From Larimichthys crocea (Eukaryota; Chordata; Actinopteri; Sciaenidae): a stretch of 64,000 nt of DNA. The notes under the pieces are model-generated. The model saw only the letters and a list, made by a program, of their open reading frames with translations, was not told the DNA's origin and searched no databases. The translations under genes and the position numbers were made by a program. Location of the stretch: assembly GCF_000972845.2 (NCBI RefSeq), contig NC_040022.1, forward strand, positions 2,023,011-2,087,010. The letters run 5' to 3'. Shown one piece after another: positions 1 through 11,800 of this stretch (positions within the stretch are counted from its first letter, which is position 1; each line of letters starts with the position of its first letter).

Positions 1-152
1 GAAACTGCAGTCTTTATGAATGACGAATAATTAAATGCCACAAGTGAAGACAGTCTGCCTGTGTGTGTTCAAATTTCCTCTCAACATTCGTGTTTCTTCG
101 TGTCTGTTTTTGTCACTTTGTGACACTCTCACTAATGGAATCGGATGTTTAC

Positions 153-262
153 CCTCGACTCCAATCTTGCCGTCTCCATCCTTGTCGGCTGCTGTTAAAA
201 ATGCTTTGGTTTCTTTGTCTGTCAGGTCCCTGCCATCTTTGGCAAAACCCTTCAGGACGTAT
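153..262 (-). CDS. pvalb: pvalb exon 4 (EF calcium loop)
   Basis: This 110-bp exon lies between AG (264-263) and GT (152-151). It encodes [20 protein letters not shown] followed by the EF loop up to the eleventh loop position. It ends one base into a codon, so a further exon is needed to supply the loop's last Glu and the C-terminal helix. Confidence 0.92.
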
Positions 263-1313
263 CTAGGCAGGGACAGAAAAGCAGAATTGATCTGTGTCAG
301 ACAACACCAAACACAAGATCATGTCTTGCATCTTTTGAGTTTATATACAGTATGTGTGTGTCTGTCCGTGTTTGTCTCACTTGAGCTCCTCCTCTTCTAT
401 GAAGCCGCTGTTGTCGGCGTCCAGCACCGTGAAGACCTTCTTCACGTCATCAGAAGACTTGGCCTTCAGACCCACCATATCGAAAAACTTCTTATAGTCA
501 AAGGAGTCAGCAACTGCATGCACACACAGACACGCAGCGTACTTTATTTTTATGTTAGAGGTCAAAAAGACACCACCAAAGAAAATCATCTTAAAATCCT
601 GCACACACAGGTAAGTGTGCATTACTTTAAATTGTTTGTCCTGCATTGATCTAGGTGATGAGGCCCAAAGGTGAAAAATGTAATTGTAATTTAACAGTGT
701 GACAGTTATAAATTGAGAACATGTGTTTGCCAGAGGACCCATCGGTTCTAGGTCATGGAGTCTGTCTGAGCTATAGATGCAAACATATACTACACATATG
801 CACAATCCAAATATTCATTAGTATCGGGTTTTACATGATGACTTTTTATCAGCCAGTGTCTTTGTTCAGCAGACACATAGAGATGCAAAGTGGAAGAAGC
901 TATTTCAAATTAGTTTTTCCATGTAGACGACGTTACGTGACTCACAGTTAAAGCTTGGATTTTTTCACTTTTGGAACCACCTACATCTCCCAATTTCCAA
1001 TCCCTATTCTTATCTATTTCAGTATTCAGTATATCAAAATTTTGTGTCTACAAGTACTACTTGTCTCAAACCTGTCTAAAACCAGTGGTACTTGTCTTCA
1101 ACACCAGCCCAAAGTTTGCCTGTTCATTCTCAGCCCATATCATCCACAGTTCTTATCCCCCAAAATCTGACCACATGGACCAGATCCAGCTCACATTTGG
1201 TCCACTAGAGACAAAACACAGCTGAGAGCAGCTCATCATGTTAATGGTTTACCTGCAAATGCATCTAGAGCTTTCTTGATGTCATCAGCGTTGAGGATGC
1301 TGCTCATTGCCAT
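153..1313 (-). CDS. pvalb: Parvalbumin (alpha-like), 5-prime three coding exons; last exon off the left edge
   Basis: EF-hand calcium buffer of the cytosol of fast muscle and some neurons. Visible coding exons on the minus strand are 1313-1253, 513-381 and 262-153 (61, 133 and 110 bp), all with AG acceptors and GT donors. The joined frame gives about 101 residues. It begins [20 protein letters not shown], followed by the AB region ([16 protein letters not shown]). The CD loop [14 protein letters not shown] (D52, D54, S56, E63) follows, and then the EF loop [11 protein letters not shown] (D91, D93, D95, K97). Both loops keep their calcium ligands. The terminal Glu and the last helix would be in an exon beyond base 1; the family is about 109 residues. 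An acceptor at 1320-1321 shows that exon 2 starts six bases before the ATG, so a non-coding first exon must lie at higher coordinates; I could not place it. The start and exon sizes resemble mammalian alpha-parvalbumin and fish pvalb6/7-type genes. The exact paralogue number is uncertain. Confidence 0.93.
381..513 (-). CDS. pvalb: pvalb exon 3 (AB region and CD calcium loop)
   Basis: This 133-bp exon is bounded by AG (515-514) and GT (380-379). It completes the split Val codon and encodes residues 21 to 65, including the CD loop. Its length equals the equivalent mammalian exon, as I remember it. Confidence 0.92.
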
Positions 1314-1319
1314 CTTTGG
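1253..1319 (-). CDS. pvalb: pvalb exon 2 (start codon exon)
   Basis: The acceptor ...cgcccaacag precedes six untranslated bases and ATG at 1313-1311. The exon codes 20 residues plus one base and ends at a GT donor (1252-1251). The second Met codon (residue 3) is in the same frame; the first is chosen because the family usually starts M-A/S-M. Confidence 0.9.
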
Positions 1320-2708
1320 CTGTTGGGCGAAAAATAAAAGAAGAGGGAGACAGAGAAGGGGGGACAGAGAGGGGACAAGGTTAAAAATAAGGTTGCTAGA
1401 GAGCAGAGAGAGGACTCGGAGACATTCTCGTATTACACTGGTGACACTCTGGAAATGGAGCAGGAAACCAGGACATGAAGAGAAGGAGGTGACGAGTGAC
1501 AGAGTGAATTAGTGACAGTCACGGAGGAGTGACAAAAGGAGGGAGAGGAAGGGGATGTGACAGAGGTGGAGAAAGAGAAAGATACCGTAGCAGGGTGGTG
1601 TTGAGAGAAGAAGGGAAAGGCGATTAACGAGAGCGGGAAGTGTCCACGTCGGTGTTGCTGTGTGATATCGTTGAGTTATTACAGATGAAAGAAGGGCACA
1701 GAGACAGAGGCCAAATCAGCAGGGGGGTTTTAAAGGCCATGTGAGTCTGGTTCCAGCCTGAAGGAGAGTTTAGTTTGTCAGCCGAGTCCAGATGGAGAGT
1801 CTTTATGTACCTTGCACTGGGAAAGGTGAACCCTGCACTTAACAGCACTTTGGCTTTTGACTCCTGTGTGTGTGACTGAACCTGATCGCTGCTCATGAAG
1901 TTGTCACCTTCCTTGACTTTGACGGATGCCCTCCTCTCCTCTCTTGCTATTGCAAACAAACATAGCGTGCATATACTTGAAGCTGAACAGAGAGAGAGGC
2001 GAATCCCTAACCGAGCAGTGGAGGATGACTTGAAGTCTAGAGAGTGACAGGATGTGGTGCTCTGATTTCACTTTGCTCCTTGTGGTCTGGGAAACCTTCA
2101 CAGGGATTTTGCATTATTTCAAGAAGGCTGGACGACAAGACATCCACTCAAACCTCACCTCCACCTAACTGAGCTGTCAGTGTCTCTTTGCTTCCGCAGA
2201 TATCAGTTCATGAATATATTTGAGCTGGAAATAGTATTTAACAGGTTCAAGAGCTTCACATGGAGTGAGTCACACCTGGTCCAGCCTCCAGCTGCCAGGT
2301 TTAATGGATGTTTTCCAGAATAAAATATTGTTTTAATAAGATAACTGGAAATCCACATCCAAAGCAGGGTATCAGCGTCAACTCCTTTGCACCAACTCCA
2401 ACTTCCCTTTAGCCGTTAGTGTCTTCAGAACCAAGCTGCTGTCTTTGGGGCCAACAGAACTGTCTTCAACAGGCTTACCAATATCAGAAGTGTACCAGAC
2501 ATGAATGTTTTTCCAGTTGGCTCCATGAGGAATATGCTGAAAGTAAGCTCTTTTTTTTTTCTTAAATCCACCAACTTCCACACGTTTGCTTACTGTTTTG
2601 AGTACATAAGTGTGTTCACGCTGTCAGTATACAAATGTAACTTACATATATGTTTTATATTCATATTTTGGAAGTCAAATGTTGCCGCTAAGAAGAAAAA
2701 GCGGTAAA
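1320..2708. other. Upstream side of pvalb; no recognised exon
   Basis: This segment lies on the 5-prime side of the minus-strand parvalbumin gene and should contain its first intron, and possibly its untranslated exon 1 and promoter. Bases 1325-1620 are strongly purine-rich (GA/GGA). I could not identify exon 1, a TATA box or a muscle enhancer with confidence. Confidence 0.4.
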
Positions 2709-2728
2709 ATGATGATGATGATGATGAT
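2709..2728. repeat. (ATG)n microsatellite
   Basis: Uninterrupted trinucleotide run of about seven units. Confidence 0.9.
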
Positions 2729-2734
2729 CACCGA

Positions 2735-2830
2735 AATTAACACACCATCCCAGGAAGTACATAGTATACACAGTGTACTACATAGAAGAACTAAAGGAAG
2801 TATCTGTATTTAGACAATACTATCCCACTG
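2735..2830 (-). repeat. Dispersed repeat, copy related to 8580-8870 and 60090-60200
   Basis: The reverse complement reads as a string of GTACT/GTACACT-type words (tagtacactgtgtatactatgtacttcc). Similar strings occur at 8630-8670 and 60120-60190. This looks like a fish interspersed repeat; class unknown. Confidence 0.45.
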
Positions 2831-2914
2831 CATACCAGGTGGGAAAATGTCTAAAGTAAATTCATAAAACTCATAGTAACACTTGGGAATCAGTCTTTAT
2901 AGATGCACTTAATA

Positions 2915-3060
2915 ATTAGGTTAGGTTAGGTTTCTTTATTTGTCTCCACCAGGGAGAAATTTGTCTTAGAGATAGGGTTAGGTTACAGCACCATAAAACA
3001 CATATCAACATACCACAAACAGTACAGACGTAGCAACCTACTGTACGATATACACATACC
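2915..3060. repeat. Dispersed fish-type repeat fragment
   Basis: The segment ttctttatttgtctccaccagggagaaatttgtctt followed by an A/CA-rich string resembles a fish interspersed-repeat end that I recognise from other teleost sequences. GGTTA(G) words precede it. Family name not known; from memory only. Confidence 0.4.
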
Positions 3061-3261
3061 AGCATGACATGAAATAAAAAGATAAAAAGATGGATATTCA
3101 CAATACATATACCAGTAATATTTATCCTGCCATAAATATAGCTCAATCATACATCCCCTAAAAATTATCACACTCACAGCCACCAATCCATTTCCACACC
3201 AACACACATACACTAACTTTATAACCTTTATAAAAAAGTTAAGAATCCGTCCAAAAAACAA

Positions 3262-4036
3262 CTACAGTATGTAAATATGTAACATGTGAACACCAAGAGA
3301 TGTGTGGGATTTAAATCCATGATGATAGGTATCTTGCCCACGCCTCAGTGTAGATTACACACAGCAAAGAACATCTGATGATGAAGGTAAGGGGGACGCT
3401 GAAGATAATCCTGAGTGGGTTACTTCAATAGCTGTTCAGATTCTTCAGTGTGGAACAAACAGACCAACATTACCATGACTAGAAAAACTGAACTTGTGAG
3501 ATGTGCTCTGACTTTTCAAGGCTACTGGGATCCCGTGAAGGAGAACTCACTGTAAACAACTATATTCCAGGCTTATAGTTTATCTGCAGTGGGTCCCAGA
3601 GCTCTTGGATACACAGATTGTAGATACAAGGCTGAAAGCAGGTTACTGTATACTGCTAATGTACGAGAAGTCTTTCAACCTTCTCACTGTGATGCGAAGC
3701 AGAGAAAAGTGAGGTGTCTTATAGAAAGGTCACGGTAATGACACTGTATCATCATCATCCTTGTATCATCATCATCATTGTGTTCCCTCTGTACGGCAAC
3801 ACAATGCTGAGCTGGACAATATTGTTGCTCTGTCCTTGTCAGTGTTGGAAATACAGTCTGAGTTGACTGTACAAACCCACCAATTACAGATCACTCATGC
3901 TACAGTATTTTGCTGCATCATGCCAAAAACAGTTCAATATCGTCTACTTCATAGTCGCCTACACTGTGGTTTTATTTGGCAGCTTCTAAAACAGCTGACT
4001 CGTAATCAGGAGAATGCTGTCTCTGTCTGTTCTCAC
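3262..4036. other. Intergenic; nothing recognised except short (ATC)n
   Basis: No exon, RNA gene or transposon was recognised. ATC trinucleotide runs sit at 3746-3778. Confidence 0.4.
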
Positions 4037-4392
4037 ACTATGTAACTTTATGCTCCGAGTACGATCTCACAGTCTCACACCACCAACTATTTCACTGATT
4101 TTGGTGAAACTGGATCATATTTTATGGAGAAATTGTTTCTGGTTTTCCCTCTGATGTCCTCCGGCTGCTCCGCTGCTCAACTCTCTGTGATTTACAGAGT
4201 TTCCTGATGGACAGTGAAGTAAACTGCTGCCAGCTGTAGCTGCTGTTAGCTGATGTTAGCTGAGGGAGTGTTAGTGTTTGTACCACAGGAGTTTAGACCA
4301 CCAGGAAGAGGACGTTTTCAACCTGGCCTGCAGCGCATTGCTGACTGGGAGTGAAGCTGGTGTTATGCCAGAACAGGAGCTGGTTGAGCGGG
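4037..4392 (+). repeat. Dispersed repeat family A, longest copy
   Basis: Shares its start (tgtaactttatgctccgagtacgatc) and its end (gccagaaccggagctgg-like) with 32790-32920. Its middle (ctgatgtcctccgg ... ctgccagctgtagctgctgttagctg) matches the reverse complement of 61290-61450 in the receptor gene. Three copies in one window establish an interspersed repeat; no coding capacity or clear terminal repeats are visible. Confidence 0.7.
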
Positions 4393-6110
4393 ACATGTAA
4401 CCGGACTGATCAGATGATTGGTGGTTGAAGTGTCCTTGGCAGGATACTGAACCCCAAATTGCTCCTGAAGATTAACTCCCAAAAACTGATGAGCTGTTTG
4501 CACCTTACAAGGCAGCCAAGCCATCAGTGTATGAATGGGTGAATGAGATATGTATAAATTATCATATTTACAGTGTTGTCTGTTAATTAATCTTAGAAGT
4601 TGGTCCGTGGTTATACAAATTATAAACTGTATAGATCTTTGGTATAAACTGCTCACAGATAAATGTTAAAAATGATTCATCTTCTTCTATTGGTGTCACA
4701 CTCAGCTTCAGTGATGCATGAGCTTCTTTTGAACTATGGTCTTATCTACTACTGTAACATGCTGCTGCACACACCAATCAATACCGAACACTGCTGAACT
4801 TGTGTGGCCACACATTCAATCTTTTATCATTATAAGAGCACAACCTCCTTCTCTGACCTTTACCACAGAGGTGTCCGTGGGGAAAAGAAACAATTCACCG
4901 TGAAATGAGGAGGATAAGATTGATTTACGGAGATATCGCAGTCCGTGTGCAGCCACTGGAAGTGTATAAAGAATGCCACATTGAGTTATTCAAAGGGAAA
5001 TATAAAGACCAATCGTAGTTGAGCTGAGCTGCTGTTTGATATCGGTTTGATTTCTGTCAGTCGGCTAGTTAAACCTTCACTATCTTCTGTTTTTTTGCCA
5101 CTGGAGGACTGGAGTTGCTTATTTTTCACATGCAGCAGTTTCAGAGCAACATTATCATTCATATACACTCTTGTTTCTGTCCAAATGATTAATGTAAGTT
5201 CGCTCTGTTTTTGTTCTGTTTTTGGTTGCTACCAACTCCTGAGGGTAAAATCAAGATCTTTAACTCCACTGTGTCACCAGCTAGTGTTTAACCATGTCTG
5301 TCTGCTGAGCAGGTCGTGTTCAGCGGGTTTTTAGAGCTTTTTCAGCTGAAAGCAGCTGCCTGCTGTGGGTGAAAATGAGCTGAAAATCACAATAAAGCAG
5401 CATAAAGCCGAGGGGATAATCTGACAAGTGACAACTTTCACTTTGTCATGTTGTTTTCACATTGTCATTTAATACATTATTAATGTGAAAAATATTGATT
5501 TCTTCTTTAAACACACAGTAAGGTCTACAGCAGAATGTATTAAGTCTTCAGACACATCTTCCCAGTGATCCAAAAAATTATTTCTTACATACACAAAAGG
5601 AGCAATTTGGGTTTCAGTATCCTGCTTTGACAAGTCGACCAAAGGTGAAAGGGATCGATCCGCCGACTGTACAAATGATGATCGACCATCTCTCCTGCCT
5701 AAGCTACAACATATGCATGTGAAATTTATAGGACAGCGTGGTTTCACTGTGTCGATATGGGTGCAATTTAGAGGGATGATATAGTAAAACTCAAATGGAC
5801 ACAGAAGAGATATTACAATACAAAATCAATATTCTTTTGATTGGTAATACAGCAGTGCCAGTAATGAGTAAAACCTGAGTGTCGTTTTCTTTTATTTATT
5901 AGTTTTTAATGTTTCAAGCTTCAAGCCTCAGTGGTTTTTATGTGATTCTATCGATACACAGTTTTTATCTTAGCGAGAAAAAGAAAACTGCAGTCAATAT
6001 CTGAAATGATTCAAGCTTCAGACATTATAGTATGAATGAAGACTTTCAGATCATACCTGGCTGCAAATGCAACCCATACATTTGTTGAATTAACAATCAT
6101 TTTGAAAGAA
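4393..6110. other. Intergenic; nothing recognised
   Basis: Unique-looking AT-moderate DNA with no exon-like frame having good splice borders, and no RNA gene or repeat that I can name. Confidence 0.35.
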
Positions 6111-6116
6111 ATCTTT

Positions 6117-6375
6117 TCAAACTACCATCTGAGTTTTAAGTAGGGCAATGAGCATTGGATCAGGAGGCCTCTTGGGTACCTTCCTCTCGAGGTGTTTCAG
6201 GCACGTCCAACTGGGAGGAGACCTCGGGACAGACCTAGAACCCGCTAGAGGGACTACATAAGCCATCAGGTCTGGGAACACCATGGGGATCTCCCAGGAG
6301 GAACTGGAATACATTACTGGGGAGACATAACTTACTTGCTTACCGACCCTGGATAAGATGAAGGAAATGGGCGGA
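6117..6375 (+). mobile_element. LINE 3-prime-end relic (RTE/Rex-type, degenerate)
   Basis: The stretch reading ggaggcctcttgggtacc ... gtccaactgggaggagacc ... aacccgctagagggactac ... ggataagatgaaggaaatggg matches, from memory, the conserved last coding segment and tail of an abundant fish LINE that normally ends in GGATGGATGG. Frames are broken and the tail is lost. The clade assignment is uncertain. Confidence 0.5.
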
Positions 6376-6379
6376 TATG

Positions 6380-7690
6380 AGTCTCAATCGAAACTACCAT
6401 AATCAATAACTGCTTTATCTTTGCTAGATAAAATGTTTCAACTCAGGTTGTACTGGATTCTTTCATTTCCACGGTCTTGAAACTCTGTCCCTGATGTGTG
6501 CTGTTTACTTCAAATCAACATTTTCATGAGTGAAGCAGATTACTGAGGTAAGACGTAATGCACGGAGCGCCTCCATCCTCACATTTCCCCCCCCAGAACA
6601 AAAGGCTGGCTTATTTTGCCAGGGAATATTTTAGCACTGCTGAAGATATGCTCCACATATTTAGGAAACGCTTGACTGAATGTGCTTCATATGGAACAGA
6701 GGGGAATAAACTAACAACGTGTGCCAGAAAAAAATAGTGTTTTAAAAGATTTCTGCAGGGTAGTGATGGCATAACACAGTGTGAGAACTGGAGTTTCCTT
6801 TGTGGGAAGTCTCATCACCATCATGATCTCTCTAGGTGTGGGAAACCTAACCATGCTGCAGGGATGCCAACTCTCCAGTCTGTACTGTAACAGCTGCATG
6901 AAAGTGTGAATATGTGTGTGGCATGCAAGTGTTTATGAGCATTACGGAGAATGCCAAACAGGCTCGGGTGAAGAGGCGGGCGGCTTAAAGAAGAATGTAC
7001 TTGCATTTGGAAGAAACACGAGCCCAGTATGTTCTTTTGACTGTTCATGTTTGTGGGGCACTCTGTAAAAAGCTCATAAAATATGCGCATATGATGAATA
7101 GAGCAAGACAAAGTTAAGGGATAAAGGTGAAACATGCTGCAGAAAAATATTCCTCTTGCCGTTTGCAAACTGGAGGTGAACTCTTGTCCTCTACAGAAAT
7201 AGGCTTTGACGGTGTTTCGTTTTTTCCCCCCCTTTGTGCTGCTGTGTCATTGCAATGAGGCACTTAACAATGTGCATTGTTTTGTGCAATCATTGTTTTT
7301 ATGTGACTCATACATCCCTTGAGCTTTATGCTGTTTTAAGTTTAAACTAAGGTCACCAATATTGGGATTTCTCATGTAATGAACAACTGAATTAGACTGT
7401 CTTTACTTGCTTATATGAGGACTGTGCCGCTGCCATAAAATAGATTTACTGAGTGCATTACAGGCGGGTTCACATATAAACAGAAGGTAGTAATAGAAGG
7501 TAATGCAGTATTATCTTCTTCTAAGGGAGTGCTACGATGATTAATATAACACTGGCATTGTAATATTCTATTTCATGGACACCTCGTGTCTTTGATAATG
7601 TAATGTTAGAGTCTAATCCAAAGCACTTCACAGTAATATGAGCGCAAACTATTGCAATGTCGGTGGTTTCTATTAAAAGTGAGCTTCTAA
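6380..7690. other. Intergenic; nothing recognised
   Basis: No supported gene or repeat in this stretch. It has short homopolymers (C8 near 6587) only. Confidence 0.35.
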
Positions 7691-7692
7691 AC

Positions 7693-7988
7693 CAGTGTTT
7701 GTCAAACTTTTTTACACTGTGTACCACCTCAGATAATATTTGGCTCTCCAAGTACCATTAAGGCAGGTTTATACCTCATATAAGAATCCCGAACAGCGTG
7801 CCAGATTTCTTTCTCAACACGAAAGCTGATGAATTTCCTAAAATGCTGAACTTTAAATCTTTCATATTAGCAAGGCTGGTAGTTAAAGTCTTTATGATCA
7901 AATGTATGTACTCGGAGACTCCTCCAGTCCTCCGATACAGGGAGGTTGCGTCCCACCTGTGGTGCATGTACCATAGTTTGAGCACCAG
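7693..7988. mobile_element. hAT-like non-autonomous element (MITE)
   Basis: The left end reads CAGTGTTTGTCAAACT followed by gtaccacct. The right end, reverse complemented, reads ctggtgctcaaactatggtac followed by accac. These are imperfect inverted termini of the CAGTGnTTCNCAAACT type known for hAT elements. The 295-bp interior has no transposase. The flanking 8-bp target duplication is not convincing, so the copy is old. Confidence 0.5.
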
Positions 7989-8575
7989 TTTATAGAGAAG
8001 ACCAAAATAACTAAAAATCTGAAGAAAATAAACAATTATTAGATCTACGTGTTCGGGCAGATCATAAAAGTATCTTAACCATCAAAAACTTGAACTGATA
8101 TGTTGTGTATTATTTATCTCCAGTCTCTGTAAAGAGCGACTGCAGTTCATTTCCTCAATCAAAAGCTTTTTATCTGAATAGCTACTGATCTATAAGCTCG
8201 ATGGTTGACTGTAGCCAGCACTATCTTTTTTCCCCATGAGCATTACATTGTCTATTGATTTCATGGAGTGGATGATGGAGAATGTGCAAGTAGTGCAGCG
8301 GCCTGGGGGGTCGTCTTGCTCTTATCACCACTGTCCACTGTCTAATCCTCCGGCAGGTACAGACAGGGGAGCTCAACCACACTGTTCCAGCTTGGCAACA
8401 ACAAAAGTCCCATGTGTGTGTTCATAACTCTACGGTAATTGTCTTTCTGATTGACTGAGTCTGTTTGTAAATTATAAATGAATTATTTATTTGTTTCTTC
8501 TTTTGGCACCTCTCCTTCACTTGATTATATTAGTTACTTTTTAAACTGTACAGTAACTGTTTAAATGTTTTGGTA
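7989..8575. other. Intergenic; nothing recognised
   Basis: No exon, RNA gene or named repeat seen. Confidence 0.3.
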
Positions 8576-8579
8576 TGGG

Positions 8580-8875
8580 TGAAAGCAAGTCTAGTACTGT
8601 GTCTCATTTTGGATACTTACATTAGTACACTTCATTGTAGTACACTGTACACACTATGTACTTCCTAGTATGTGTGCTAACTTCTCATTATATGTCCGTT
8701 GTGATGATCTTTTACAAACATTTTAGTGCCAAAATGCAACCATGCAGAACATCAGTGCCAAATTCTAAATATAAAACACTTGCACAACTTAGACATTCGT
8801 GGTCCCTCCCCTGCCACTACGTAGCCAAAATGGTGACCATCGAGGACGAGAAGTGCTCAGCGTACCACATTTAAC
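8580..8875 (+). repeat. Dispersed repeat related to 60090-60200
   Basis: gtgtctcattttggatacttacattagtacactt parallels ctgtctcagtttggatacttccattagtacactt near 60100. Further on, the segment ccaaaatggtgaccatcgaggacgagaagtg is typical of the same fish repeat as I remember it. Unclassified. Confidence 0.55.
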
Positions 8876-11800
8876 CTGTTGATGAGTGCCCAGATACTCA
8901 CAGGTTGTTAGCATGAGAACTTTTTCTGATTGGCACCAGACAAGTACAGCTGAGGCTGATAATAAATGTCGTCTTGCAGGTAACCAAAACCAAACCAAAA
9001 ATAAGATTGCGTGCACAGATTTCATGGCGATTTATCCAAATGTTATTGAGCTAAATAACAGCTCTACAGGTGCGAGCATGGCTAAAAATGTGTGTGTGTG
9101 TGTGTGTGCATGAAGCTTTGGTTACCACAAACTCTAATGAGATGACTTTGCAGAACACACATGCGATGAAAGCAGTCTTAAGCGTGCAGACTTAACATGC
9201 ATTTGCATAAAATATTAGAAAACAGATTAAAGATGTAAATTTCTTTTAATCAGCCGCTGAAAGCAGCGGCGTTAAGAGCGCTAAAAAGCATTACATATTT
9301 CATTGTGACACACGAACAAAATATTACGCGCCCCCTTCATTAATTAACTCAGATTGCACCGTTCTGTCTATGAATATTCATGGTGTACAACGCCTCTATG
9401 TGCGAGCGCATGCAACATTTTTTACAGCTCTGCACCTCGCCCAGGAATCAGAAGTACGATTACAAAATTAATTCTCACTTCACGTCTTTTACTGCGTCAG
9501 CGTTTGGACAAAACCACGTTACCCTGAAGCCGGATAGAAGCTGTGCTCAATCTCATCAGGTGTAATTAAAAGTTGACCTTGAAAGATATCACAAGTAAGC
9601 ACTGCAACAAAATTACACCCATGTCTCTTATTTTGGCAGCAAACCGTTGCTATCACGAAGTAATTACCCTGTTGATATACGCTCTCTGTATCTAAATCTA
9701 ATCTCATTCTATAGAGGAGCCTGTAAAAGAAAAGGAAATTGCATTTCTTCACACGTTTATCTATCACCTTTGCTCTTAGTTGCATACATCACTGCAACTG
9801 ATCACAAAGCAACATCAGTGATTGTAGAGCTACTGCGATATTGATATCTACCATTCACTATCGATACTTCTTGCAATCTCCTGCAGGCACACTGTCTGTC
9901 CACTGTCTTCATATAGTATCTCATATTTCTTCATCTTACCTGGTTACGGGCTGATGGATGTTGGACCAGATGGATACAAGAGGGACGTCCGGTAAAACAT
10001 AAGAGGGGTGTGCCCTTTCCGTTTTATACGTGTCCTCTGTAACTATTTTGGGATGGAATATGGGAGCCCGATTCAGCGTCAGTGGGAGGTCAGTGATGTT
10101 AGGCCCATATCGCTTTCCTGACCGCACTCATGCTAATCAAACATTACTATTTATAATCATCACTCACTCACCTCTCGTACCAGCCAGACTTCTTTTCTTA
10201 TGCTCACCCACTCTCGCCCCCCTCATCTCCTGTCTCGTTGCAGCCATTTGATTTCTCCACCTCATTTTCTCACACCTCCCACCCGAGGGACCTCGCTCTG
10301 TCCTCTAATCCCCCTCTGATTCTGATCCAGTCTCTCTCCTTTACTTTCTCTTTGCCTCTTTCTTCTCTTAAACTTTTTAATTTTCACTTTTATTTCTCAT
10401 CTACCCTTCTCTGATTTATGGCTTTCAGCAACATGAGGTCCAAACCTCTTCTACTTTTATCACAGTCGATGACAGTAAACCAAAAAAATCCTATTTTTCA
10501 TAATAATCAAAATCAAAGATTGTTACATTAGTGTGACTGTCTGGTTTCTAAGCAATATAGAAATATGATATGTTACAAAAAGTTAAAGGTTGGTTCCATT
10601 TGGGTCATTTTGCAGCAGTGGTTGAATTAATAGTGTTTGTGACTTTATGTTAAAGCTAGACTAAGAGTGTGCAGAGGTCCAGAAAGCCGCCATGGTCCAC
10701 TATGCCTGCCATAATGAATTTGCAGAAAAGCAAGAGGACCCATTTACTTTTTGTCACCGAGCCCAAAGCACTCAAGCATTGTCAGGCCATACAGTATACA
10801 TCCCTGTGGGGCAGTGCGGCACTCCATGCCCAGAAACCCTCCCTGGGGCTCACTTATAGATGTGAAGTGATTATAGATCACGGTAAACATCAGCTGTTTC
10901 TATTACTGAAGAACCTCTCACCCTGACCTTTCGGACACTCTGGTTGTGAGAGTCCAATATGAGACTTAGGGGCTACTGTCTCAATGTGAAAGCCATAAAC
11001 AAGTTTCTGAGGAATGGATGTGTGTGTAGTTGAGTCTTTGTGTGCATGTCGTGTATGTCTGTGTGTGGGAAAGAGTGTGAGACATTAAAACAGAGACAGG
11101 TCTTCTCTGCTGTGTGAATGACTTTCGACAACAGGTGGTGTTATCTCAGTTACTGTCAGCGCGCTGTATTTATGAGACAACTATCAATTTTATGACAGAT
11201 GTTTTATTGACGTTGGATGTTTTTTTTTTTTCCAGAATCATTTTAAAACGGGCAGAGATTTATTGTCTTTGCAACTTAAACATGAAATGTTTTGCGGAAG
11301 CTTTTATATGTGAGGGACTGTCTTCACCAGAAAAACAACAGCAAATGCTTGAAATGATATATGTTCACTGACAACACCTTCTTGATTAGTTCTCGGCTTC
11401 TCTTAGGAGCAGAGACGGAGTGTGAGGTCTTTAAAACACCACACAAACTCATCACGTTAATTCATATCGCGTGTTATTTGAGGTGCTAGGAAAAACAACA
11501 CCAGGAGGGCTGGATTGAGTAACACTTCTATTCATATGAAGGCCCGAGCAGTGGTTCACAGACAGTTATCATGACAGCAATCTATTGATCCTTTGTCACA
11601 ACAGTCTTGAGGTGAACAGTCATGGTTTTGGGTTTCTGGTTTAGTGTTTCCTGCTTTACGTTGAAAGAGTCTTTCCGTGGGTGTGTTGTGTTTCTCTACT
11701 TCTCTATTTTCCCGCCTGCTTTCTGTGTTAATTAGTTCTCTTGTTTTTCTCTTTCATTCGTCGGGTCATCTGTGTTTGTTCCCCAGTCCAGCGTTGTTTG

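Noticed and set aside
1..150. Search for the final parvalbumin exon
   Set aside because: No acceptor followed by the expected Glu-Phe C-terminal coding was found on the minus strand, so the exon is taken to be outside the window.
35..649. 204-codon plus-strand frame
   Set aside because: It is antisense to two parvalbumin exons, whose minus-strand reading gives clear EF-hands.
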